Assembly (NCBI GenBank): GCA_947311335.1
Contig: CAMZKR010000131.1
Span: forward strand, 1 to 29,534
Direction: 5' to 3'
Length of the DNA stretch: 29,534 bases
Origin: an uncultured bacterium
Lineage (GTDB): Bacteria > Patescibacteriota > Gracilibacteria > BD1-5 > UBA6164
Shown here: positions 1 to 9,520 of the stretch, piece by piece
How the letters are laid out: each line of letters starts with the position of its first letter
Position numbering within the stretch: position 1 is the stretch's first letter
Notes under the pieces: generated by a model
Database searches by the model: none
What the model saw: the letters and a program-made list of their open reading frames with translations, nothing else
Told to the model about the DNA's origin: nothing
Made by a program: the position numbers and the translations under genes

Positions 1-636
1 ACAAAAAGTATCTTTTATTATTTTAGTTATATTAAAATCATTTTTTTTACTTGAAAATATACTATCATTACTTCATATTACTATAGAGGATACTTTTTGT
101 ATATCTTTTTTTGTTCAAAAATAAAGTTCCTCTACATTTATGTTATCGATTTGATTTCACCAAAAACTTATTTGATATTTATAAGTAAAATTAAAATTTA
201 TAATTGTTATTATATCTCAAACTTTTTTATAACTTCATGGTTTTTCATAATGTGAAAAAGAATATCATAAATCATTTAGTTTTCCTATAATTTTATCTTC
301 TTTTATTTCTTGTTTTATATTTAAATTAATTTTCTTAGTATCTATAATATGTTTACTTATTATATATTTTTCAATATTTTCAGCTAAAATAAAGAAAAAG
401 CATTTATTATTATTTTTGATACTAATTAAATCATTTACTGTTTCTAATTTATAAAAATTTTGTTTTAAATGAGAAAAAATTTTTTTATATTGCTCAACTT
501 GTTGCTGATTTTCTATAATAATAATTATAGATTTTCTATGTTTTAAATTTTCTTTAATTATTTTTCATTTAGAGAAAAAATTTCAAGTATTTATATAGCT
601 TTTATTTTTTTCTAATTTTATATTAAAATTTGACAT
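1..636 (-). CDS. mfd: Mfd-like transcription-repair coupling factor, N-terminal part (cut by window edge)
   Basis: With TGA read as Gly, 212 codons are open from the ATG at 636 to the window edge. Residues about 112-165 match the UvrB-interaction domain shared by UvrB and Mfd: a DLGYSFSHYEKPGSYKKVGD stretch followed by a QISFWGNQIDNI strand, the counterpart of the family's pattern of GY, PGEFxxRGD and FFGDEI. The Gly positions in PG, VGD and WG are all TGA codons. I choose Mfd over UvrB because no Walker A P-loop lies before this domain, whereas UvrB has one near residue 45. Mfd removes RNA polymerase stalled at lesions and recruits UvrA. Compared with well-known Mfd proteins the N-terminal part before this domain looks short. 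The RNA-polymerase-binding and translocase domains would lie outside the window. It is divergent from tsaB across 122 bp. Confidence 0.75.
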
Positions 637-701
637 TGAATTCTTACTTATTTTTACAACCACACAATTATAAAAATAAACTTATTAAAACAACTTTTAA
701 C

Positions 702-732
702 TTTACAAAAAAATATATGCTTATAATATAAT
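702..732 (+). promoter_or_regulatory. Putative sigma-70-type promoter for tsaB
   Basis: A TTTACA box at 702-707 precedes two overlapping TATAAT boxes, at 722-727 and 727-732. The second gives a 19-base spacer, or 18 if TTACAA at 703 is the -35. It lies about 30 bases before the tsaB start in the divergent gap. The surrounding A+T richness makes chance matches likely. Confidence 0.4.
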
Positions 733-758
733 TTTAAATATAATTTAATTCTCATGTT

Positions 759-1319
759 ATGAATTTATTTTTAAATGCAATTTCACAAAAATGAACAATT
801 ATATTATTTAATGATAATAGACAAGTTGTAGACATAGAAAAATTAAATATATTGTGAAATGAAAGTTCAAAACTAAGTAATATTATAGATGCCTTTTTAA
901 TTAAAAACAAAATACTATATAAAAATATTAATAATATATTAGTAGTACATTGACCATGAAGTTTTACATGAGTTAGAATTATAAGTTTGATTATAAATAC
1001 AATAGCTTTTGTATATAAACAAATAAATATAACAGAAATAAGTTTCTTTGATTTATTTGATAACTACCCTATAATAAAATCAAGTTCAAAAAGAGATGTA
1101 TTTGTAAAATATAATAGATTATCTGAAATAGAAATAGTAAAAAATGAGGATTTTTTAAATAAGAATAAAAAGATATATGGAGATTTAAACAATAATTTTT
1201 TATTAAAAAAAATTGATTTAATAGAAGAAATAAATTATAATACAATTATAAAAAAAATAAAATTTGACGATAAAAAAATAGTAACACCACTATATATTAA
1301 AAAACCAAGTATTAATTAA
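759..1319 (+). CDS. tsaB: tRNA threonylcarbamoyladenosine biosynthesis protein TsaB
   Basis: This 186-residue protein (TGA=Gly) carries the TsaB/YeaZ signature VVHGPGSFTGVRI at about residues 63-75, in which three of the glycines are TGA. TsaB is a non-catalytic ASKHA-fold partner of TsaD. With TsaE it makes the t6A modification at position 37 of ANN-decoding tRNAs, using threonylcarbamoyl-AMP from TsaC. The N-terminus shows the expected first strands (TIILFND...) although the Asp-Thr-Ser usually found there is altered. It is somewhat shorter than the usual 220-235 residues, the C-terminal half being reduced and Lys/Asn-rich. The ATG at 759 is chosen; the ATG at 754 hits a TAA after a few codons. 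The following PH-domain gene starts 20 bases after its TAA, so they are probably co-transcribed. Confidence 0.88.
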
Positions 1320-1339
1320 ATAATTTATAAAAATAGATT

Positions 1340-1870
1340 ATGTTAGAATTAAAAGAATTAAGACCTTGAGAAAAAATAGAATTTATTATTAGAAGACATT
1401 GGATAGTATTTACTATATTATGACTATATTTTATATGAGGAGCAATATTAACTATAATTTTATTTTTTATTATATGATTTGAATTACGGATTAATCTCTT
1501 ACTTATTATATTTTGGATGTTTTTTTCTATCTTTTTATATATAGAATGGCTTAACCATGAATTAGATTTGTTTATTATTACAAATAATAGAATAATATTT
1601 ATAGAACAAAAATCTTTTTTAAATAGAGCAAAAACAGAATGTAATCTTTGACAAGTTCAGGAAGTAAATTCTTCAACAAAAGGACTTCTTTCTAATTTAC
1701 TAGATTATTGAATTTTAAGTATAAAAACAGCTGGAAGCACATCAAATCTTGAAATGTGATTTGTTCCAAATTCTTTAAATAAGGCCAGAAAAGTTTTAAA
1801 TATAGTTGATGAATATAGGGATATCCATAGTTTTGGATCAAAGGAAGATAAATCTACTTTATCCACATAG
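1340..1870 (+). CDS. Membrane protein with bacterial PH domain
   Basis: The product has 176 residues. Two transmembrane helices lie at about residues 22-47 and 53-69, followed by a soluble domain. That domain begins FIITNNRIIFIEQKSFLNR and continues through a QVQEVNS segment to LLDYGILSIKTAG, the pattern of bacterial PH domains (bPH_2, as in YdbS/YdbT-like proteins). The family is a membrane-anchored domain of poorly known function, in some cases linked to envelope stress. The stop is TAG, and the last 17 bases overlap the 3' end of queA on the other strand. The short tail after the PH domain is Asp/Ser/Lys-rich. Co-transcription with tsaB is likely from the 20-base gap; I see no functional link. 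Confidence 0.75.
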
Positions 1871-2897
1871 CATCTCAAAAAGAGAAAAATCTATATTTTT
1901 GTTTTATAGCATGAGTGTAAGCTTTTTTTATATTATTTTTTCAAACAAAACTTGATACAAGCATTAAAAGAGTTGATTTTGGTAAATGGAAATTAGTTAT
2001 TATATTATTAACAAATTTCCATTTATAACCTGGATATATAAAAATATCAGTTTCTTTTTTTCAGTATTTTAATACTCAATAATTATCACTAAAACTTTCT
2101 AAAACCCTTACACTAGTTGTTCATACTGCAATTATATTTTTTCATTCTTTTTTATATTTATTTAATCTTTTAGCCACCTCTTTTGTTAATTCTATATATT
2201 CTTTATGCATTTTATGCTGTCTTATATCTTCTGTTTGTACATTTTTAAAAGTTCATAGTCATACATGTAGTAAAACTTTTTCTATTTTCACTCATTTTGT
2301 TTCTAGTTTTTTGAGTAAATCTGTTGTAAAATGAAGTCAAGCAGTAGGAGCAGCAACACTTCAAGAATTTTCATTGTAGACAGTCTGGTACCTTTCTTTA
2401 TTTTTCAGTTTTTCTTTTATATAAGGAGGTAAAGGAACATCTCAAACACTTTCGATTATATTTAGAAACTCTATTCATCATTTGTTAAATTCTATAATTC
2501 TTCAAGATTCAGAAATAGATTTTATTTTTCAAATCAATTTATCACTATGAGCTACTAAATTAACTTCTGTTCAAATTTTTAGTTTCTTTCATGGATAAAC
2601 TAGACAATCCCATATATTATAAGAGATTTGTTTATGAAGAAATATTTCTACTTCTTTTTCTTTAGAGTTTGTTTTAGTTTTTATAAAACCTTTTAATCTA
2701 GCGTTTATTACTCTAGTTTTATTTACAACTAAAACATCATTTTTTCATAATATATCTAGTATATTACTAAATTTTTTATCTGTTATTTGTCCACTTTGTT
2801 TGTCTAGTATCAAAAGTTTTGAGTTATCTCTTTTTTCTATTGGAGTCTGGGCAATAAGATTTTTGGGCAAATGATAATCAAAATCAGAAAGTTTCAT
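1854..2897 (-). CDS. queA: S-adenosylmethionine:tRNA ribosyltransferase-isomerase QueA
   Basis: The 347-residue product has the normal QueA length and its family blocks in order: MKLSDFDYHLPKNLIAQTP at the N-terminus, VLVVNKTRVINARLKG near residue 55, DVPLPPYI then ERYQTVYNENSGSVAAPTAG in the middle, LHFTTDLL, HVGLGTF, and VGTTSVRVLES followed by NFHLPKSTLLMLVSSFVG and YRFFSFGDAM at the C-terminus. QueA transfers the ribosyl group of AdoMet to 7-aminomethyl-7-deazaguanine in tRNA, giving epoxyqueuosine at the wobble position of GUN anticodons. The ATG at 2897 starts the family motif; an in-frame extension upstream to 2954 does not resemble QueA. Finding only this queuosine enzyme here suggests the other steps are encoded elsewhere or that the base precursor is scavenged. 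The 3' end overlaps the convergent PH gene by 17 bases. Confidence 0.95.
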
Positions 2898-2989
2898 GTA
2901 TTTATTTATTAATCTATAATTTTCACATTTTATATATGAAATATAAAAAAACAAAAAACATTCAAATTTTTAAATATTTTTAGATAAAA

Positions 2990-4648
2990 TTACTCTACTT
3001 CTTCCATTTTTATATTAAACCACGGTATTATATCTTTTATTAAAATATGAGAGTTTTTTATTTCTATGATATCTTTTAAATTTATTCTTTTCCATCATAT
3101 TCTTAGTTTATAATTTTCATGTTCTTTTTTTATTTCAATTCATCAGTTTCTATATATAAAAGGAACTTTAGTTTTATATTTTTTTCAATTAAAAGAATAA
3201 TTAATAATATTATTTTCAATTTCTATTTTTATATTTGTTCAATTAATATTTCATTCAAATTTCTTTCAATTATCATTTAATGTATTTAATTTTTGAGATT
3301 TTTTATCTTTAGAAGCCTTTTTCTTTTGCATATTTGAAGAAATATTTTGATTTGATTCAACTTTTTGTTTAGTTTTAAAAGTCTTTTTATATTCATCAAT
3401 TGATTTTACCAATTCTTTATAATTAATATTTCAATTTTTAACTATATTTTTATTTTTTAATGGTCATTCTTTGTTTAATAATCATAATATAAAATCTTTT
3501 TTATAGATCTTTTTTCATTTTAATTTTGCTATAGCTTTCAGTTTATCCAATATTCATAATTTATTTTTATCAATATTTTTGAAAAAATCGTTACTTAAAT
3601 TCTCTTTTTGAAAAATAAGATTTTTATATTCCTCATTTGTTATTTTTTCAGTAAATATTTGTTTTATAGATTTTACATAAGAGTTATTTAAAGTATTATT
3701 TAAATTTATATTAAAAATATTTAGAATAAATCTTATAAATTTAGCAAAAGCTCAAGGATTTTCAGAATAATTTTTAATACTATTAATTAGATTAGGAGAA
3801 ACACTTCACATAGCTTTTTCAATTCATTTTCAAAAAGTATCTCTTTGTTCTCAAAATTGCTCAAATAATCATATAACAGGTATATTTTTTCATAGTTTTT
3901 CTCACAACTCTTTTATATATACTTTTTGTTTATTACTAATATTTTCATTATTTATTTCAATTTCTTCAGTTTTTGCTGTATCAAATATTTTTTTTCAAAT
4001 AATCGGATTTTTTATTTCATTTTCATTTAATTTTATAGAATCAAAATTAATCGTATCTATTTTTTTAAATCAACTTTTTACTTTTATCCATATATCATTT
4101 CAAAGTATATCTTTAAAATAAGATCATCATTCTCATTTTAATAGCTTTTTTAAATTAGAAGTATTTATAATGTCTTTTATTGACGCTAATATTCACTTAC
4201 CTTTTTTAGATTCTAGTATTTCATTTATTTTTTCAAGCATAAATAAACTAAAACCTGTTGATAAATTTCTCTTTGTTATCTCGGATATTCACTTTAATTT
4301 GTTTAGCTTTCAGTTTTTTCCAAAAAGTAAATCATAAGAGAAATTGTCTATATTTACTTCAGTTAATAGCTTTTCTATTTTTGTTCAAGCCATTAATTCC
4401 GAAGTTTTTGTTATTTCAGATAATTGTTGTTCTAAAAAAATAAATTCTTCATATTTTTTATCCTTTTCTAATAATGATTTTACTTTTTGTAATTCTTCAG
4501 TAGTTAATTCTATTATTCAAAGTTTTTCTTTTGAATGTTTTTTTTCAAGAAAAACCCTGAAATTATTTATTTGATTTTCTGTTAAATTTAATAAATTTCA
4601 ATTTTCTAAATTATTTAAATCTATTTTTGTATTAATTTTTTCACTCAT
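2990..4648 (-). CDS. Unrecognised 552-residue protein
   Basis: An uninterrupted table-25 frame of 553 codons runs from ATG at 4648 to TAA at 2990. I do not recognise the family. The product is rich in Lys, Asn, Ile and Glu, with N-terminal helices, several of them coiled-coil-like (residues about 30-80). A central region has scattered glycines, and a low-complexity Lys/Ser/Gln stretch lies near residues 430-460. The C-terminal ~90 residues look like a small beta-rich domain (IKIEIENNIINYSF, YKTKVPFIYRNGGIEIKK). No signal peptide, transmembrane helix or nucleotide-binding motif is evident. It sits 26 bases downstream of the 197-residue gene on the same strand, so they are probably one unit. 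Both lie next to, and divergent from, the large unknown cluster. The abundance of in-frame TGA codons and the absence of TAA/TAG over 1.6 kb show the frame is real. Confidence 0.8.
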
Positions 4649-4673
4649 AAAATATATATAAATAAATAAAAAA

Positions 4674-5267
4674 TTAAGCTATTTCAAATGTTATATCTCA
4701 TAATCCAGAAAATCCAAAATCTTTATGAACTAAATAGATATTTTTTAATTTCTTTACTTTTATATTTTTTACTAAAGTAGATAAGTTAATTTTTATTTCT
4801 TCTTTATTGCTATTTGTTATTAAAAAATCTTCTTCTGTTTGCTCATCTTTCATTATAGTAAATTTTTTATTAATTATATCCCATTGTCATGGATTAAGAA
4901 TATATTCAACTCAAGCTATAATTATTTTTTTTAATATTCAACTTCTAGTTATTTTTATTTCTAAATCTCAATTTTCATAGATTTTTCATCAAACAATTTC
5001 ATATAACTTATTAGGCAATTTATTTAATATTGAATCAATCCATCAGTTATTTTGAAGTTTAGGAATATTTTTTGTATCATTGGCATGAATCTTTACTCAT
5101 TTTCTTAAATCACTTAATCCAACACTTGTTTTAGTAATAGCTAAGCCAGAGGAAGCATCTATTTTTATACTAGCTTCACTAGCTTTTTTTATAACATCAG
5201 GAGTAATTTTTTTATTTGTTTCTCATTTATTTTTTTGATATCTACATTTATTAGTTTCTATTCACAT
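4674..5267 (-). CDS. Unrecognised 197-residue protein
   Basis: The reading frame is 198 codons with TGA=Gly; the second codon is itself TGA (Met-Gly start). I do not recognise it. The N-terminal third is polar and helical, with a short Cys near residue 8. The remainder alternates short hydrophobic strands with polar turns (KLYEIVGGKIYENGDLEIKI, then GILKKIIIAGVEYIL and VKKLKNIYLVHKDFGFSGL), suggesting a small beta-rich domain rather than a membrane protein. It is upstream of the 552-residue gene on the same strand with a 26-base gap, and 213 bases from the divergent 1342-residue gene. It may belong to the same accessory system as the large cluster; that is inferred from position only. Confidence 0.75.
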
Positions 5268-5332
5268 TTCTATTATTTTTAAGAAAAATAAAAAATAAAA
5301 TATAAATAAATAATATCATAAAAAATATTTTT

Positions 5333-5362
5333 TTGCAAAAAAATCATTTTATTTTTTATTTA
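5333..5362 (+). promoter_or_regulatory. Possible promoter for the large unknown cluster
   Basis: TTGCAA at 5333-5338 is followed 18 bases later by TATTTA at 5357-5362. If used, transcripts toward the 1342-residue gene would begin near 5370 and pass through the hairpin at 5405-5426 before the start codon. The match is imperfect and the region is very A+T-rich. Confidence 0.3.
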
Positions 5363-5404
5363 AATTTTAAATAAAAAAGCTAATTACTTAAAAAAATAAA
5401 AAAG

Positions 5405-5437
5405 TCTAGCATTAGTTTTTGCTAGAGTTTTTTTTAT
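5405..5437. terminator. Bidirectional terminator-like hairpin in a divergent gap
   Basis: TCTAGCA at 5405-5411 pairs with TGCTAGA at 5420-5426, with an 8-base loop and T9 after it on the + strand. An A-rich run before it gives a T-rich tail on the - strand. It lies between two divergent genes, where a terminator is not needed to end either, so it may act as a leader attenuator for one side or end a short RNA. The TCTAGCA/TGCTAGA core also occurs in the terminator at 29121. Confidence 0.6.
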
Positions 5438-5480
5438 ATGTTAAAATAAAAATAGAAGTTTAAAATTTAATTAATAAAAT

Positions 5481-8400
5481 ATGTTAAAGTATTATAAAAA
5501 TATGTTTATGATGGGGATAAAAAGTGAGTTTAGTTGAGTTAATGTTGAAACATCTCCAAATGAAAATATTAATAATAAAAACAGACTTAATAAAGAAGTT
5601 GAAAAAAATTTTCAAGCATTGATTGATAATAATGAATCAAATAATAAAGGTTGGATAAAGTCTAAATTAGTTGCATGAAATAAATTAGAAAAATTACAAA
5701 TATTAGAATATCCAGTTTATATAAAAAGAAATTGATGAAATCTAATAGATATACAAATAAAAGATGATTGATTTTGAAATACTTTTATACAAAGTGTTCC
5801 TATTAATCAAGCAAAAGAGGCAGTTAATTGGTATTATAAAAATAAAAATAAAATTGATACTTATTGGCAAGATAGAAAAGTTATTTATTTTCAAGCTAAA
5901 AAAAAGTTAAATAATTTAGAGAAAGAAGTACTTTCTTTATCTTGAAATAAAAAATCAGAAATAATTAATAATAAAAACATTATTTTAACTCAAATTGCTT
6001 CTGTAAAATATTTAAATAGAAATTTTTCTATTCCAAAATTAAAATGATTTGATTTTAATGCTTTACAAACAATAATTACTCAAATTCAGAGAGAGCAAAA
6101 TCCAGACACAAAATTTATAACAAATAAAGAAAAATTATTTAAAGAGATAGAAACATTATTGGCTCTATATAATAATAGAAGAGATAAAAAACAAAAATCA
6201 CAAGAATTAGAAAAATTTAATCAGTTTTTTATACAGATAAAAGCAACTGATTTAAAAACTAAAAATGAAATATATCTAAGAAAAAATCTAGTAGAATTAG
6301 TAGCAGAATTACAAATAATAAATAAAGATATAGATTTGTGAAAAGATAGAAAAGAAGATAAAAGATTTTTGATAGACTATATAAAAAGAAGATTTAAAAA
6401 AGAATGATTAATTGTATATTTTGATAATACAAAGAATAAATTTAAAATAAAAGATTCTAAAACTTGAAAAGAAATAACAGATTTAAATATATCACAATCT
6501 GATTTACAAGCTATTGCAATACTTTCTTCTGAAACACAAGAAGATGATAATAAATGAAATTTTGAAAAAAATATATCAGACAACATGATACAATCAGTGA
6601 TAGATCATTTTAATTTAGAAAATCCAGAGACTAAAAAACCTTGGGGTCCAAATGATTTTAGATGAGATACTCCAGCTACTCAAGCTGAAGCTTCAAAAAA
6701 TAAAAAAGTTTTTTTAAAACAAATAGAAGATAAAATAAATGTTTTAGAAGCAAAAAATAAAAACACTAATATACAATGAATTGCTGAACAATTTGAAGGC
6801 AATACTATATGGTTACAGAAATTGTATTTAACAAAATCTTATGTAATTGATGAAGCAAGAGTTAGTAAAAAAGCTCTTGAATTTGTACAAGATTTTAATC
6901 AAAAAAGAGAAGAAGCTTATTCACAAATAAATAATGTAATAAAAAATTGAGAATTAAAACATCTTATTATGTCAAAAATCCCAGCTGTTATATTTGCATG
7001 AATATTAGCTTGGATTGCATCTAAAATCTTACCAGAAAAATGGATGAAAAACTGAGCATATGCAGCAATTTTTGCTACTTTATGATTAGATATAACTCAA
7101 GATTATTTAAATAGTTGATTATCCAACAAAATATGATCTGGTTTTTTTGAAAAAAATCCAGCATGACACAATACTCCAAGAAAAAAACATACTTGACCTA
7201 TAGATATGATGTTTTTAAAAAATAATATAAAAGAAGCTTTAACTCTTGAACCTAAATGATTAAGACCTGATCATAAACTCAAATATGCTAAAATGATAAC
7301 AGTAAATAAAGAAAAGAATCTGTTTGAAAGAGAAAAGTTTGATAAAATGTTTATGCTATTATCAAATGATCCGACATTTTTATCTAAACAAAAGTCAGAA
7401 ATAAGTCAAGATAAACTTAAAGAAAGCAATATTAAAGATTTTATATCAAAAGATACTTATAAGAAATTAACAACTACTTATAAGTTATCAAGTATAGATA
7501 TATGGAAATTTATAGAACTTTTAAGGGATACTGATCCTGAGACAAGAGATGCCACAGTATCAGATTTATTTATAGATAATAGATGGGAAGAAGCTTGATT
7601 TAAAAAAGAAGTAAAAAAATATATACCATGACAAACAAAGTTTAATAAAGAGATATTTAATTTAATAAATCAGTTACCATGATTACCTTTTAACTCTGAG
7701 TATCTCTTACAATGAGAGTCATCATTAAAAGCACAAGCTCAAGAAGCTATTTGATTATCTAATAGTATTTCCACTTATTGGATCCCTTTTGTAGCATCTA
7801 AATCTACACCAAAAAATATTCAAAAAACAATAGAAGCTTTAGAAAAGATAAATAATAATAATACAATTACTAAAATTATAAAAAAATATAAAGAAATAAA
7901 AGAAGTTGTAGAAGGAATTGAAAAAAGGAAAAAGTTTATCATAAAAGTAACTACTGATGCTCAACTTTGAATTGTTTGAGTTTGACAACAAGCAGTAAAT
8001 AAGTGAACAGAGTTATTAAACAACACTATTACATATCTAACCTGAGATCCAACTTTAAAGCCTCTAGAAGAAACAGAAAATGTAAAAGTAAAGACAATAG
8101 AACAATATATCACAGAATGAAAAAAAATCTTAGGAGTAATAGAAAAAGATAAAGTTACTTCTTTACAAGAAAAACTTCAAGAAACGCAAAATATAAAAGC
8201 GATTATAGACCAACTAAGACAAAGAAAAATAGAGATTTTAGAAAAAATATGATGAATAGATAAAGAGAAAGAAATACAAGCAGTTATAGTAAATCAAATA
8301 AATGATAATCCTAATGAATTTATAGAAAAAGTAAATAAATCTTTAAACGAAATGACAAGCCTAACAAATCCTTTTGATAGTTATGATGAGTATATACGAG

Positions 8401-9509
8401 CCTTAGTACAAAATGCAGACAATATAAAATCACTAAGCTTGATAGCTGGGATAGATAGTACAAGTTTAAGTGATAATTGAGCAAAACAAGCATTAGAACA
8501 AGTGAAAACAATTATAGCTTTAACTAAATCTGGTGAATCAAAATTTAAAGAAAATTTAGAAAAAATTATAAAAAAAGATGAAGCAGAATTAGATGAAATA
8601 GCAGTAGGTAATATAAAAAGTTTACAACAATTAAAAGAAGCTAGAGATAAACTAACAACTATAAAAGATAAAGTTTTTGTAAAAAGTTTAGCTTGAGATG
8701 TACAGGCTCTTTTAGAAAAATTTGGAATAACAAGCTGATGGTACTCATCGCCGGAGCAGTGTAGGTTGATAATATTACAAAATTTATGCACACAATTATT
8801 TGGACAAGATTATAATATAACAAATAATTTAAGTATAGATATAACAACGAAAGAAACAGAATTAACACAAAAAGAAACAGAATTGATAAAAAGTTTGTCA
8901 GATACAATACCAAATTATTCTAATAATGAAAAGAACTTTATAACAGGTATAAAAACTTTTCAAGAAAAGAATCTAAAATATCTTGATAAAAATATTGAAA
9001 CATACAAAACCTTAAAACAAGGTATTGATAAGGAAATTAAAAAATTAGAGAATGATTATATAAAGAAATTAAATACAGCAAAATTAGCCCAAATATGATC
9101 TATTTATGATAGTTGGATAAAAATAGCTAAAGATTTAGATTATGATCCAAAAGGTTTTAAAGAAGCTTATAAACAAAAATTAGAGGAAATAGCAGAAGTA
9201 GAATTAGAAAAAAAGATGAATGAAAAAGTAAAAGATACTCCAGAGATTTTGAAAATATATGAGGAGTTTAGGCAGACAGATGAAGGGAATACATATGTAA
9301 ATGTAGAAAAAAATGATACAATAAGAGATTTATTAACATTATTAAAAGATAATTTATTATCTTGAGGAGACCATACAAAATTAAAAAAATGTATAAGAAA
9401 TATTAAAACTATATTATCATGAAGATGATTTATAAAAAAATCTTTAGATAAATTATGATATTGAGAAGATATTGTGAAAAGTAAGATAAAATCAATTCTT
9501 AATATTTAA
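5481..9509 (+). CDS. Unrecognised 1342-residue protein with central hydrophobic segment
   Basis: One table-25 frame of 1343 codons runs without TAA/TAG, with glycine encoded mostly by TGA. I do not recognise a family. The N-terminal ~480 residues are charged and largely helical. A Gly/Ala-rich hydrophobic pair follows at about residues 494-520 (SKIPAVIFAGILAWIASKIL) and 526-540 (AYAAIFATLGLDI). After it come ~800 residues of predicted helices with coiled-coil character; a shorter glycine-bearing hydrophobic stretch, IVGVGQQAV, lies near 832. The only obvious cysteine pair is near residues 1092-1104. No signal peptide is visible. The ATG at 5481 is taken as start; ATGs at codons 8, 10 and 11 are alternatives. 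The next gene follows after 11 bases. The overall shape recalls large effector or pore-forming proteins, but no diagnostic motif supports that. Confidence 0.85.
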
Positions 9510-9520
9510 TTATAAAACAG

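Noticed and set aside
1..636. UvrB instead of Mfd
   Set aside because: No Walker A motif precedes the UvrB-interaction domain, as UvrB would require. Not fully excluded because the gene is cut.
2898..2954. 19-residue N-terminal extension of QueA
   Set aside because: The extension does not match QueA, whose conserved start MKLSDFDYHLP begins at the ATG at 2897.
8320..8913. Three overlapping hydrophobic - strand ORFs that look like membrane proteins
   Set aside because: They are antisense to the 1342-residue gene, and their Leu/Ile/Ser-rich make-up is an artefact of complementing A-rich codons.
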